Shown: positions 17,439-26,454, counted from the stretch's first letter. The stretch is 64,000 nt of DNA from Alphaproteobacteria bacterium (GCA_016124205.1 WGOD01000003.1:124001-188000); one strand, 5' to 3'. Numbers and translations: made by a program. Notes: generated from the letters alone by a model not told the origin.

Positions 17439-18542
17439 ATGGCCTATTCAGAAACCATCGACCTTCAGCCGCAACAGGCGCTTTCCGGCCGCTCGCGCAC
17501 CGTCATCGCAAGGCGGCTCGCGGACATTGTCTGCCTGCCCTCCAGCCGGATCGGCCCGCAGGAGCGCTGGATCGTCGGCGATCTGCTGCATGAGATCCTG
17601 AAGTACAGCGAACCGGCATTGCGCCGGCGGGTGGCCGTGCGCCTCGCCGAGATCTCCGATGCGCCGTCGGGACTGGTGCGGTCGCTCGCGATCGACACGT
17701 TCGAAGTCGCCGAGCCGCTGCTGGAAAAGTCTGAAACGCTGACCGATTTCGACCTGCTCGAAATCATCAAGGCCGGCAATCTCGAACACCGGATCGCGAT
17801 CGCGAAACGCGACCGGGTGTCGGAAGTCGTTACGGCCACGCTGATTTCCAGCGGCGAATACAATGTCCTCACGACGCTGTTGAAGAACCACGGTGCGCAT
17901 CTGGCGCCGCCGACCATTGATCATCTGGTCGCCGCCGCTTCGGAAGAGGCGGCCTACGTGCCCTTGCTGCTGAAACGCCCCGAGCTGCGGCCGCGCGCGG
18001 CCATGCGGCTTTTCTGGTCGGCGCGGCATACGGAACGCCTGCAGATTCTCGAACGGTTCGGCGTGGACCGGACCTTGATGATCGAAGCCGTCGACGACGT
18101 GTTCGCCATGGCCGCGAAAGAGGCCGATCCCGATCCGCTGGTCGTCCGGGCGCTCGTTTTCGTGGATCGGCGCCAGCGCGACCGGGATGCGATGGCGCGC
18201 AGCCCCTACGGGACGCTGGAAAACGTGTTCGACAAGATGGCGCGCGAAGGCGCGACGCCGGAACTGCTCGATGCTGCCAGCCAGATCGCCAGCATCAGCC
18301 AGCCCCTGCTGGCGCGCATGTTCGACGACCCGGGCGGCGAGGCGCTTGCCGTGCTGGTCAAGGCGACCGGCGCGGACCGGGTGTATCTCTCGCAGCTGTG
18401 GCGCGCGCTCGGGCGCTCCGAGACGCTTCCTTCGTTCAACGAGGCGATGATCGTGCACGACTCATTGTCGGTCGAACGGGCGCAGACGATTCTGCGCTAC
18501 TGGGATTGGGCCAATCTTGGCAAGGGAATGCGCCGGGGCTGA
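17439..18542 (+). CDS. DUF2336 protein (first of two)
   Basis: This 367-residue all-helical soluble protein is of the DUF2336 family, common in Caulobacterales, Rhodospirillales and Rhizobiales and without a known function. The N-terminal half has HEAT-like repeats (VAVRLAEISDAPSGLVRSLAIDTFEVAEPLL, LLKRPELRPRAAMRLFWSA). The ATG at 17439 is chosen; a second possible ATG lies at 17409, and neither has a strong ribosome site. A paralogue is encoded at 37342-38430. Confidence 0.8.
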   Translation: MAYSETIDLQPQQALSGRSRTVIARRLADIVCLPSSRIGPQERWIVGDLLHEILKYSEPALRRRVAVRLAEISDAPSGLVRSLAIDTFEVAEPLLEKSETLTDFDLLEIIKAGNLEHRIAIAKRDRVSEVVTATLISSGEYNVLTTLLKNHGAHLAPPTIDHLVAAASEEAAYVPLLLKRPELRPRAAMRLFWSARHTERLQILERFGVDRTLMIEAVDDVFAMAAKEADPDPLVVRALVFVDRRQRDRDAMARSPYGTLENVFDKMAREGATPELLDAASQIASISQPLLARMFDDPGGEALAVLVKATGADRVYLSQLWRALGRSETLPSFNEAMIVHDSLSVERAQTILRYWDWANLGKGMRRG

Positions 18543-18626
18543 TTCCCCTGCAACTGCACCTGTCCACGGCTTTTGTACCGGTATCGCTGGTCAAGGCCGC
18601 CACCCCCCGTTAAATACCGCCCCAAT

Positions 18627-18644
18627 CGGTCGGAAAGCCGACCG
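18627..18644 (+). promoter_or_regulatory. hairpin in the leader of the Mrp operon
   Basis: CGGTCGG (18627-18633) pairs perfectly with CCGACCG (18638-18644) around an AAAG loop. It lies ten bases before the GGGGAGG ribosome site of the first antiporter gene. It could affect translation or mRNA stability, but no T-run follows, so it is not a terminator. Confidence 0.35.
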
Positions 18645-18664
18645 GGATCCTAAGGGGAGGCCGC

Positions 18665-19153
18665 ATGATCTACGGCACCGGTCTGGCCGTTGTGCTCGCC
18701 GTCATCTGGTGGGTGCTGTCGGGGTATGACAAGACGCTGTTGCTCTCATTGGGCGCGGCGAGCGTCGTCGTGACGATGTTGCTCGCGATCCGGATGCGGA
18801 TCATCGATCGCGAAACCGCACCCTTCTTCCGTCTCCCGACCCTGATTCCCTTCTACACCTGGCTGGGCGGCGAAATCGCCAAATCGAATGTCGCCGTGCT
18901 CAAGGCTGCGCTGAAACCTGAAATCGATGTCACGCCGCGCCTCGTGCGCGTGCCGGTTGAGGCGGACTCCGATCTCAGCCGCTGCATCTTCGCGAACTCG
19001 ATCACGCTGACACCGGGCACGGTGACGGTCGAGATTGAGGAGGACGCCTTCCTGGTGCATGCGCTGACGCCGGACTTCACCGGCGCGGACGGCTTCGCGG
19101 AAATGAATGCGCGTGCCGACCGGGCGACTGACGGGCGGAGAAAATCCTCATGA
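18665..19153 (+). CDS. mrpE: Mrp-type Na+/H+ antiporter subunit E
   Basis: This 162-residue MrpE/MnhE family subunit has two N-terminal membrane helices. A conserved cytoplasmic segment follows (PTLIPFYTWLGGEIAKSNVAVLKAALKP) and the TPGTVTVEIEEDAFLVHALT block. It is the first gene of a ten-gene operon in which most genes overlap by four bases. MrpE is an accessory subunit at the edge of the inner-membrane complex that exchanges Na+ for protons. The start follows a GGGGAGG ribosome site. Confidence 0.9.
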   Translation: MIYGTGLAVVLAVIWWVLSGYDKTLLLSLGAASVVVTMLLAIRMRIIDRETAPFFRLPTLIPFYTWLGGEIAKSNVAVLKAALKPEIDVTPRLVRVPVEADSDLSRCIFANSITLTPGTVTVEIEEDAFLVHALTPDFTGADGFAEMNARADRATDGRRKSS

Positions 19154-19467
19154 TGGTCTGGGTGAATCTGATCGCCGCACTGTGCATGGCCGGGGCGATG
19201 GCGCTGATGCTGTCGCGTCTGTTCATCGGGCCGACTCTCTATGACCGCGTGCTCGCGGCGAACAGTTTCGGCACCAAGACGGTGCTGCTCCTGTTGATCT
19301 TCAGCCTGATGGTCGGGCGCAGCGACGGCGTCGACATCGCCTTGCTCTATGCGTTGATCAACTTCATCGCGACGATCGCGATCCTGAAATTCTTCCGCTA
19401 CCGCTCGCTCGAAATCGCGCTGGCACAGATGTCCCTGCGCCGCGCCATCGGGGGAGACGACGAATGA
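19150..19467 (+). CDS. mrpF: Mrp-type Na+/H+ antiporter subunit F
   Basis: This encodes 105 residues with three membrane helices of the MrpF/PhaF family. The signature is RLFIGPTLYDRVLAANSFGTKTVLLLLIF, then DIALLYALINFIATIAILKFFRY. It overlaps mrpE and mrpG by four bases on each side, which implies translational coupling. An alternative ATG lies one codon downstream. Confidence 0.92.
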   Translation: MMVWVNLIAALCMAGAMALMLSRLFIGPTLYDRVLAANSFGTKTVLLLLIFSLMVGRSDGVDIALLYALINFIATIAILKFFRYRSLEIALAQMSLRRAIGGDDE

Positions 19468-19826
19468 CCCTGATCGAGATCGGCATTCTTGTCCGCGACA
19501 TCGCCAGCATCGCGTTGATGGCGACGGGACTCGTCTTCGTCCTGGCCGGAGCGCTGGGCGTGCTGCGTCTGCCGGATTTCTTCACCCGCATGCACGCGGC
19601 GGGCGTCACCGATACGCTGGGCGCGGAACTGATCGTGTTCAGCCTGATCCTGCAGGCCGGCTTCACGCTTCTGGCGGCCAAGCTTCTGCTTGTCGGCTTC
19701 CTCCTCTTCCTGACCAGCCCGACGGCGACCCATGCGGTGGCGAATGCCGCGCACCGGGCCGGCGAAAAGCCGCTCCTGTCGCGCTTCCACCCCAAACATC
19801 CCCGCGATCGTGAGGGAGACGCGTGA
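19464..19826 (+). CDS. mrpG: Mrp-type Na+/H+ antiporter subunit G
   Basis: This 120-residue MrpG/PhaG family subunit has three membrane helices and the signature GALGVLRLPDFFTRMHAAGVTDTLGAELI, followed by LFLTSPTATHAVANAAHR. It overlaps mrpF by four bases. It belongs to the small-subunit group E-F-G at the start of the operon. Confidence 0.93.
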   Translation: MTLIEIGILVRDIASIALMATGLVFVLAGALGVLRLPDFFTRMHAAGVTDTLGAELIVFSLILQAGFTLLAAKLLLVGFLLFLTSPTATHAVANAAHRAGEKPLLSRFHPKHPRDREGDA

Positions 19827-20392
19827 TGGAAAGCTTCGACTGGACCCAGCTGCTCGACTACGCGCTGATGGCGATGCTGCTTGCCGTCGGCGTGGCCATC
19901 GTGCGTCTGCGCAACCTGTTCGCGGCCGTCATGCTGATGGGCGTCTACAGCCTTCTGTCGGCGGCCTGGTTCGTCTCGCTCGACGCGGTCGACGTGGCCT
20001 TTACCGAAGCGGCTGTGGGGGCCGGTATCTCCACGGTTCTGATGCTTGGCGCGATGCTGCTGACGGCGCGCGAAGCCGAGCCGGTGAAGGCCGGACGACA
20101 CTGGGCGGCGCTGGCGGTTGTGCTGGCGACCGGTGCGGCGCTGTTCTTCGCGATCGGTGACATGCCGGCCTATGGCGATCCGAATTCGCCGGCCAATGCC
20201 TATGTCGGCTTCGATTACCTGATCCGCACGCCGCAAGAGGTTGCGGTGCCGAACGTGGTGACGGCGGTTCTGGCCAGCTACCGGGGCTTCGATACGTTCG
20301 GCGAGACGGTGGTGATCTTCGCCGCCGGTCTGGGCGTCATGCTGCTGCTCGGCTTCGGCGGAAAGAAAGCGAAGAAGGAGGGCGGTGAATGA
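19826..20392 (+). CDS. Mrp antiporter subunit B-like (DUF4040, equivalent to the C-terminal part of MrpA)
   Basis: This 188-residue membrane protein has five to six helices. The first part (VGVAIVRLRNLFAAVMLMGVYSLLSAAWFVSLDAVDVAFTEAAVGAGISTVL) is the DUF4040/NuoJ-like module that is fused to the end of MrpA in Bacillus. Here it is a separate gene. I placed the start at the ATG at 19826, in a TGATG overlap with mrpG; a GTG one codon earlier is possible. It is followed by a separate MnhB gene. Confidence 0.82.
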   Translation: MESFDWTQLLDYALMAMLLAVGVAIVRLRNLFAAVMLMGVYSLLSAAWFVSLDAVDVAFTEAAVGAGISTVLMLGAMLLTAREAEPVKAGRHWAALAVVLATGAALFFAIGDMPAYGDPNSPANAYVGFDYLIRTPQEVAVPNVVTAVLASYRGFDTFGETVVIFAAGLGVMLLLGFGGKKAKKEGGE

Positions 20393-20832
20393 ACCCGCAT
20401 CTGGTCCTTCGGGTCGTTTCGAAGCTTCTGATCCCGATCATCGTAATCTTCGGATTCTACGTGCATTTTCACGGCGACTACAGCCCGGGCGGGGGCTTCC
20501 AGGCCGGCGTGATCATCGCCTCGGCGGTGATCCTCTACGCGCTGATTTTCGGCATGGATGCGGCCCGCGAAGCCGTTCCCGCCTGGTTCGTGCGCGCGGG
20601 CAGCGCCATCGGCGTGCTGATCTATGGCGGTACGGGCTTTGTCACCTGGCTCCTGGGCGGCAACTTCCTCAGCTATGACATGCTGGATCCGGAATCGACG
20701 CACCACGCCGGTCAGCATCTCGGTATCCTGCTGGTCGAGCTGGGCGTTCTGACCACGGTGTTCTCCGTCATGGTCGTGATTTTCTACACCTTCGCCAGCC
20801 GCGCGCCGGACATTCCGGAAGGGGAGTGGTAA
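20389..20832 (+). CDS. mrpB: Mrp-type Na+/H+ antiporter subunit B
   Basis: This 147-residue MnhB-domain protein has four helices and the family signature FYVHFHGDYSPGGGFQAGVIIASAVILYALIFG. The second half (GGNFLSYDMLDPESTHHAGQHLGILLVELGVLTTVFSVMVVIF) is also typical. It overlaps the DUF4040 gene by four bases and mrpC by one base. Confidence 0.93.
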   Translation: MNPHLVLRVVSKLLIPIIVIFGFYVHFHGDYSPGGGFQAGVIIASAVILYALIFGMDAAREAVPAWFVRAGSAIGVLIYGGTGFVTWLLGGNFLSYDMLDPESTHHAGQHLGILLVELGVLTTVFSVMVVIFYTFASRAPDIPEGEW

Positions 20833-21398
20833 TGCTCGAGCTCCTCGCCGAACGATTCAATTTTGTCATCGTCATCGTGCTGATGATGACCGGCCTTTAT
20901 GCCGTCATCGCGACGGGAAACCTGGTCAAGCGCCTGGTCGGCCTGTCGCTGTTCCAGACCTCCGTGTTCCTGCTCTACATCACCATGGGCAAGGTGTTCG
21001 GCGGCCAGCCGCCGATCCTGCCGGAATATGGCGGCGGGCATGGCGAGGGATATGGCGGTGACGGCGCGCACGGCACCGGTGACGCGGCGCATGCGGCTGC
21101 TGGCGATGCCGCCCATGGCGCCGAAGGCGTGCTGCAGCAGGCCGCCGATGCCCTGACCGATCCGGTCGCGAGCACCCAGGCTCATGCCGTGCTCGACGGG
21201 GCGGACGGGGTCGGCCACGCCATCTATTCCAATCCGCTGCCGCACGTTCTGATCCTGACCGCGATCGTGGTCGGCGTCGCGACCCTGGCGGTCGGTCTGG
21301 CGCTCGTCGTGCGCATCCGCGAGAGCTACGGCACGATCGAGGACGAGGCGATCAACAGCGCCGACTATGCGGTCGATCGCGGGGAGGCCGGACGGTGA
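20832..21398 (+). CDS. mrpC: Mrp-type Na+/H+ antiporter subunit C with a His-rich loop
   Basis: This 188-residue NuoK-like subunit has three helices, at residues 10-28, 32-53 and 137-161, and the motif GLYAVIATGNLVKRLVGLSLFQTSVFLLYI. A usual MrpC is about 110-115 residues. This one carries an insertion of about 65 residues (66-131) between helices 2 and 3, rich in Gly, Ala, Asp and His (His70, 80, 87, 95, 118, 129). The start is the ATG overlapping the mrpB stop (TAATG). Confidence 0.88.
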   Translation: MLELLAERFNFVIVIVLMMTGLYAVIATGNLVKRLVGLSLFQTSVFLLYITMGKVFGGQPPILPEYGGGHGEGYGGDGAHGTGDAAHAAAGDAAHGAEGVLQQAADALTDPVASTQAHAVLDGADGVGHAIYSNPLPHVLILTAIVVGVATLAVGLALVVRIRESYGTIEDEAINSADYAVDRGEAGR

Positions 21399-22924
21399 TC
21401 GAGGCTCTGACGTCTTTCCTGCCGCCGATTCTGGCGGACCACGCCGTTGTGCTGGCTGTGGTGATTCCGCTGTCTCTGGCGCCGGTCGCGGCCATCATGC
21501 CGAATGGCCGCCTGGGCTGGCTCGTCGCGCTTCTCGGTACGCTCGCCGCGGCGATCCTGACGCTGTCGGTGGCCGGCGACGTGGCGCAGAACGGCATCAT
21601 CAGCTACGCGCTGGGCGACTGGGCGCCGCCGCACGGGATCGAATTCCGGGTCGACGCGCTGAATGCCGCCGTTCTGATCCTGGTGTCCGCGCTGGGCCTG
21701 CTCGGTGTCGTCTATGCGCTTCCGAGCGTCGCGGACGAGATCGCCCGAGACAAGCAATCGCTCTTCTATTCGGCCTTCCTCGTCTGCTTCGCCGGCCTGA
21801 TGGGCGTGGCGAGCACGGGCGACGCCTTCAACATGTTCGTCTTCCTCGAGATCTCGTCGATCTCGACCTACACGCTGGTCGGCATGGGGGCGGGCAATGA
21901 CCGCCGGGCCCTGACCGCGGCGTACAATTACCTGATCCTCGGAACGATCGGCGCGACCTTCTTCGTGATCGGTGTCGGCTTCCTCTACATGGCGACCGGC
22001 ACGCTCAACATGGCCGATATCGCCGAACGGCTTCCCGCCGTGCAGGACAGCCGCGTGGTGCAGGCGGCCTTCGCCTTCATCATCGTCGGCCTCGGCCTCA
22101 AGGCGGCGATGTTCCCGCTGCATCTCTGGCTGCCGAACGCCTATGCCTTCGCGCCGAATTTCGTGACGGTCTTCCTCGCCTCGACGGCGACGAAGGTGGC
22201 CTTCTACACGCTGATCCGCTTCGTATTCGACATCTTCCCCTCGGACGCGCCCTTCGTACAGGTGTCCTTCCTGTGGGTGTTCGCGGTGCTCGGCGTGATC
22301 GGGATGATTGCCGGCTCGATCCAGGCGATCTTCCAGAACGATGCGCGGCGCCTCCTGGCCTTCTCCTCGGTGGCGCAGGTCGGCTACATGATGCTCGGCC
22401 TCGGGATCGGTACGATGGCGGGCATTTCCGCCGGTGTGCTGCACCTTCTCAACCACGCGATGATGAAGGGCGCTCTGTTCATGGCGCTCGGCATTTTCGC
22501 GCTGCGCTTTGGCGTACGGCAGATCAGCGACCTGTCCGGCCTGGCCCGGACGATGCCGGCGACCTCCGTGGCCTTCACCGTCGGGGCGCTCAGCCTTGTC
22601 GGTGTGCCGATGACGGTCGGCTTCTGGTCGAAATGGTATCTCGTCGGTGCGGCACTCGATGCCGGCTGGTGGTGGGCCGCCGCGGCGGTGATCATCTCCT
22701 CGCTTCTGGCGCTTGCCTATGTGGCGCGCCTCCTCGCGGCGATCTGGGTCGGCAAGGTTCCTGTCCACCGCGGCGAGGAAATCCGCAGCCGCGCCCCGCT
22801 GACCATGGCGGTACCGCTCTGGATCCTCGCGGCGGCGAATGTCGTCTTCTTCTTTGATCTGTCGCCGGTGCTCGAACTGGCGCGTGCGGCGGCCGAAGCC
22901 GCCTTTGCGGGAGGCATCCGATGA
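21395..22924 (+). CDS. mrpD: Mrp antiporter-like subunit D (first of three)
   Basis: This 509-residue NuoN/NuoM-like proton- or cation-translocating subunit has about fourteen helices. FNMFVFLEISSISTYTLVGMG carries the conserved Glu of antiporter-like subunits, and KAAMFPLHLWLPNAYAFAPN the conserved Lys. It starts at a GTG inside the mrpC stop (GTGA). It is followed by two more paralogues of this family, replacing the usual MrpA plus MrpD pair. Confidence 0.9.
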   Translation: MIEALTSFLPPILADHAVVLAVVIPLSLAPVAAIMPNGRLGWLVALLGTLAAAILTLSVAGDVAQNGIISYALGDWAPPHGIEFRVDALNAAVLILVSALGLLGVVYALPSVADEIARDKQSLFYSAFLVCFAGLMGVASTGDAFNMFVFLEISSISTYTLVGMGAGNDRRALTAAYNYLILGTIGATFFVIGVGFLYMATGTLNMADIAERLPAVQDSRVVQAAFAFIIVGLGLKAAMFPLHLWLPNAYAFAPNFVTVFLASTATKVAFYTLIRFVFDIFPSDAPFVQVSFLWVFAVLGVIGMIAGSIQAIFQNDARRLLAFSSVAQVGYMMLGLGIGTMAGISAGVLHLLNHAMMKGALFMALGIFALRFGVRQISDLSGLARTMPATSVAFTVGALSLVGVPMTVGFWSKWYLVGAALDAGWWWAAAAVIISSLLALAYVARLLAAIWVGKVPVHRGEEIRSRAPLTMAVPLWILAAANVVFFFDLSPVLELARAAAEAAFAGGIR

Positions 22925-24381
22925 CCCCGGAACTCGCGCTCGCGCTCGCCATCGCCCTGCCGGCGCTGGGCGCGGTCATGATCGGCCTGCTCGGCCGGTG
23001 GCCGAATGTGCGCGAAGGCGCCACGCTGGTCACCGCCATCCTGCTGGCGCTGAACGTCGCCTATCTGTTCTCGATCGCGCATGAGGGCGCCGAACTGACG
23101 TTGCTCGGCATTGATGACGGGCTGTCGCTCAGCTTCCGCCTGGAGCCGCTGGGAGCGCTCTTCGCGGCGGTGGCGAGCGGCCTCTGGATCGTCAATTCGC
23201 TTTATTCCATCGGCTATATGCGGGGGAATGAGGAGAAGAACCAGACGCGCTTCTATGTCTGTTTCGCGATCGCGCTGGCGAGTGCGATGGGTGTCGCCCT
23301 GTCGGCGAACCTCGTCACCATGTTCCTGTTCTACGAGGCGTTGACGCTGTCGACCTATCCGCTCGTTGCGCACAAGGGTGACGAGAAGGCGCGCAAGGGC
23401 GCGGCGATCTATCTCGGCATCCTGCTCGGCACCTCGATCGGCCTCCTGCTTCCGGCGATCATCGCGACGCAGTATTTCGCCGGAACGACCGAGTTCACGC
23501 GCGGCGGTATCCTGGGCGATGTCGCGCCGATGATCTCCGGCATTCTTCTGGTGATGTACGCCTTCGGCATCGGCAAGGCGGCGCTGATGCCGGTCCACCC
23601 CTGGCTGCCGAACGCCATGGTCGCGCCGACCCCGGTCTCGGCCCTGCTGCACGCCGTGGCGGTCGTGAAGGCCGGCGTGTTCGCGATCCTCAAGGTCGCG
23701 ACCTATGTCTTCGGACCGGCAACGATCGCGGCGGCCCCGACCTCGGGCCCTCTGGCGTGGATTGCGGCGGGTTCCATCGTGCTGGCCTCGGTCATCGCAC
23801 TGACCAAGGACAATCTGAAAGCCCGGCTGGCCTTCTCGACCGTGTCGCAACTGTCCTATGTGACGCTCGGCGCGATGCTGGCCTCGCCGCTCGCCCTGAT
23901 GGGCGCGGCGCTGCAGATCGTGATGCACGCCTGGGGCAAGATCACGCTCTTCATGTGCGCCGGGGCGATCTATACCGCGACGAAGAAGACCGAAATTTCC
24001 CAGATGCGCGGCCTCGGCAAGCTGATGCCATGGACGTTCGGGGCGTTCGCGGTCGGTTCGTTCTCGATCATCGGTCTGCCGCCCTTTGGCGGAACCTGGC
24101 CGAAATTCTTCCTGATGGAGGGCTCGCTGCAGTCCGGGCATATCGCCCTGATCGCCGCGCTGGTGGCCTCGTCCATCCTGAACATCGCCTATCTGATGCC
24201 GATCCCGGGCCGTGGCTTCTTCGGCTACGAGCCGGATGCGCCGCTGAAGAAGAAAACGCCGATGCTCGCCGTGCTGCCGCCGGTGATCACCGCGGCGGGC
24301 ACGCTCGTCCTGTTCTTCCTGATCGGCCCCCTGACCGACTTCCTGTCGCCCGTCTTCGAAGCGGGAGCGGACCTGCCATGA
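22921..24381 (+). CDS. mrpD: Mrp antiporter-like subunit D (second of three)
   Basis: This encodes 486 residues and is again a NuoL/M/N-type membrane subunit. The conserved Glu is in VTMFLFYEALTLSTYPLVAH and the conserved Lys and His are in GIGKAALMPVHPWLPNAMVAPTPVSALLHAVAVVKAGVFAI. That second motif is closer to NuoL/MrpA than to MrpD. It overlaps the preceding gene by four bases and the next small gene by four bases. Confidence 0.9.
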   Translation: MTPELALALAIALPALGAVMIGLLGRWPNVREGATLVTAILLALNVAYLFSIAHEGAELTLLGIDDGLSLSFRLEPLGALFAAVASGLWIVNSLYSIGYMRGNEEKNQTRFYVCFAIALASAMGVALSANLVTMFLFYEALTLSTYPLVAHKGDEKARKGAAIYLGILLGTSIGLLLPAIIATQYFAGTTEFTRGGILGDVAPMISGILLVMYAFGIGKAALMPVHPWLPNAMVAPTPVSALLHAVAVVKAGVFAILKVATYVFGPATIAAAPTSGPLAWIAAGSIVLASVIALTKDNLKARLAFSTVSQLSYVTLGAMLASPLALMGAALQIVMHAWGKITLFMCAGAIYTATKKTEISQMRGLGKLMPWTFGAFAVGSFSIIGLPPFGGTWPKFFLMEGSLQSGHIALIAALVASSILNIAYLMPIPGRGFFGYEPDAPLKKKTPMLAVLPPVITAAGTLVLFFLIGPLTDFLSPVFEAGADLP

Positions 24382-24725
24382 CCAACGAAACGCCGAAGCC
24401 CACCACAGCGCCGAAAAAGAAAACGGCCCCCGCCGCGCCGGAAGCCGATCACGGCATCCATCCGCTGGCGCGCCCGTTCCTGTGGCTCGATTCCAAGTGG
24501 GCGCGCCGCGCGCCGTTCTGGATTTTCCTGGTCGCCGCGCTGGGCCTTCTGGCCTGGGAATTCTTCCACCCGCGCCACGCCTATTCGAAGTGGGAAGAGA
24601 TTTTCGGCTTCTACGAAATCGAGGGTTTCTTCGGCTTCTGCCTGGCGGTGCTGGCCGGCTGGCCGCTGAGAAAGCTCCTGTGGCGCAGCGAAGACTATTA
24701 CGATCGCGAGGGCAGCGATGATTGA
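24378..24725 (+). CDS. small two-helix protein inside the Mrp operon
   Basis: This encodes 115 residues. The N-terminal 28 residues are rich in Thr, Pro, Lys and Ala and look disordered. Two hydrophobic helices follow (FWIFLVAALGLLAWEFF and GFFGFCLAVLAGWPLRKLL) and an acidic tail. It overlaps its neighbours by four and eight bases, so it is certainly translated with the operon. It does not belong to the standard subunits A-G. I do not recognise a family; it may be an extra accessory subunit of this complex. Confidence 0.75.
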   Translation: MTNETPKPTTAPKKKTAPAAPEADHGIHPLARPFLWLDSKWARRAPFWIFLVAALGLLAWEFFHPRHAYSKWEEIFGFYEIEGFFGFCLAVLAGWPLRKLLWRSEDYYDREGSDD

Positions 24726-26430
24726 CCTGATGTCCGGCCTGTCGCCGGCCTGGCCGGTTCTGATCGCGGGCGTGCTCTGCGCGGTGATGCCGTGGCATTA
24801 CGCGCGCAAGGCATTGATGATCCTCGCCCCGCTGGCCGCGGGCCTGTTCTGGTTCCTGACGCCGCAGACCGGCGTGTTCGGCGTGTTCGAAGCCGCTGGC
24901 TTCACCTTCGAGACCTTCCGCTTCGACCCGCTGTCGCGGATCTGGGGTCTGGTCTTCGTCCTGGCGGCCTTCCTCAACGGCCTGTACGCGCTGCACGAGC
25001 GCGACCGGATGTCGGACACGGCAGCGCTCCTCTATACCGGGGCCGGGCTCGGCGCGGTATTCGCAGGCGACTTCCTGACGCTGTTCTTCTTCTGGGAACT
25101 GACCGCGATTACCTCGGTTTTCCTCGTTTGGGCGGGCCGCAATCCGGCGGCGTTCCGCGCCGGACACCGCTATCTGGCGATCCACGTCCTGTCAGGTGTG
25201 CTGCTGCTGACCGGTGCTGTGCTTTACGCCAATCATTCCGGCAGCTGGCAGTTCAACGCGGTCGATGTAAACGCGCCGGGCGGTCTTCTGATCCTGCTCG
25301 CCTTCGGTATCAAGGCGGCCTTCCCGCTGCTGCACAACTGGCTGCAGGACGCCTATCCGAAGTCGACCGCGGTCGGTGCGGTTGTGCTCTCGGCCTTCAC
25401 GACGAAGCTGGCGATCTACGCGCTGGCCCGCGGATTCGCCGGGCTCGAGCCGCTGATCTGGATCGGCGCGATCATGACCGCCTTCCCGGTCTTCTACGCG
25501 GTGATCGAAAACGACCTCAGAAAAGTCCTGGCCTATTCGCTGAACAACCAGCTCGGCTTCATGGTGGCGGGTATCGGCGTGGGCACGGCGCTCGGCCTCA
25601 ATGGCGCGGCGGCGCACGCCTTCGTCCACATCATCTACAAGGGCCTGTTGTTCATGACGATGGGCGCGGTGCTGCACCGGGTGGGCTCGACCAAGGCGAC
25701 CGATCTCGGCGGGCTCTACAAGTCGATGCCGCTGACGGCGTTCTTCTGCCTGATCGGGGCCGGGGCGATCTCGGCCTTCCCGCTCTTCTCCGGCTTCGTG
25801 GCGAAGGCTTTGACCATCTCGGCCGTGGCCCAATCGGGGCAGACCATCCCCTTCATCATCCTGGTGTTCGCGTCGGCGGGTGTGCTGGAGCATTCGGGGA
25901 TCAAGATTCCCTACTTTGCCTTCTTCGCGCACGACGCCAAGAAGCGGGTCAAGGAAGCGCCGGCGAACATGCTGCTGGCGATGGGCCTGGCCGCCTTCCT
26001 GTGCATCTATCTCGGCGTGAATTACGGTGCGCTCTACGCCCTCCTGCCGTTCAGCATGGAAGCGTATCAGCCCTATTCGATCGACCACATCGTCGGGCAG
26101 ATGCAGCTCCTGCTGGCCGCACTCTTCGCCTTCACCTTCCTGGTCCGTTTCAAGCTCTATCCGGCGGAAATTCCGGGCGTAAACCTCGATACGGACTGGT
26201 TCTACCGCAAGGCGGGGAATGATTTCGTGCGGTGGAGCTGGAAGATGTTCGACCGGATGATGGGGGCGCTCGGCCATGTCCGGGCCCGTATACGCGCGCG
26301 GCTTGGCGACCGGCTGTTCAACGTGTTCAGCCCGGCGGGCGCGCTCAGCCGGGACGTTCCGAGCGGTCTTCTGGCGATCTGGACGAGCGTGCTTCTCGGC
26401 ATCGTTCTCCTCATCGCCTACCTCGCCTAA
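24718..26430 (+). CDS. Mrp antiporter-like subunit D (third of three)
   Basis: This 570-residue NuoL/M/N family protein has about fourteen helices plus a longer C-terminal extension. The Glu motif is FLTLFFFWELTAITSVFLVW and the Lys motif is GIKAAFPLLHNWLQDAYPKSTAVGAVVLSAFTTKLAIYAL. The C-terminus has a soluble loop (DTDWFYRKAGNDFVRWSWKMFDRMMG) and a final membrane helix, as in NuoL-type subunits. It ends the operon before a hairpin terminator at 26455. Confidence 0.88.
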   Translation: MIDLMSGLSPAWPVLIAGVLCAVMPWHYARKALMILAPLAAGLFWFLTPQTGVFGVFEAAGFTFETFRFDPLSRIWGLVFVLAAFLNGLYALHERDRMSDTAALLYTGAGLGAVFAGDFLTLFFFWELTAITSVFLVWAGRNPAAFRAGHRYLAIHVLSGVLLLTGAVLYANHSGSWQFNAVDVNAPGGLLILLAFGIKAAFPLLHNWLQDAYPKSTAVGAVVLSAFTTKLAIYALARGFAGLEPLIWIGAIMTAFPVFYAVIENDLRKVLAYSLNNQLGFMVAGIGVGTALGLNGAAAHAFVHIIYKGLLFMTMGAVLHRVGSTKATDLGGLYKSMPLTAFFCLIGAGAISAFPLFSGFVAKALTISAVAQSGQTIPFIILVFASAGVLEHSGIKIPYFAFFAHDAKKRVKEAPANMLLAMGLAAFLCIYLGVNYGALYALLPFSMEAYQPYSIDHIVGQMQLLLAALFAFTFLVRFKLYPAEIPGVNLDTDWFYRKAGNDFVRWSWKMFDRMMGALGHVRARIRARLGDRLFNVFSPAGALSRDVPSGLLAIWTSVLLGIVLLIAYLA

Positions 26431-26454
26431 TCCCCCGTTCGCACGGGTGTTTCC

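Noticed and set aside
22717..25185. 822-codon open frame antisense to the Mrp D subunits
   Set aside because: High GC keeps antisense frames open. The translation is dominated by Arg, Gln, Glu and His without domain signal, while the plus strand encodes clear NuoL/M/N proteins with four-base overlaps.
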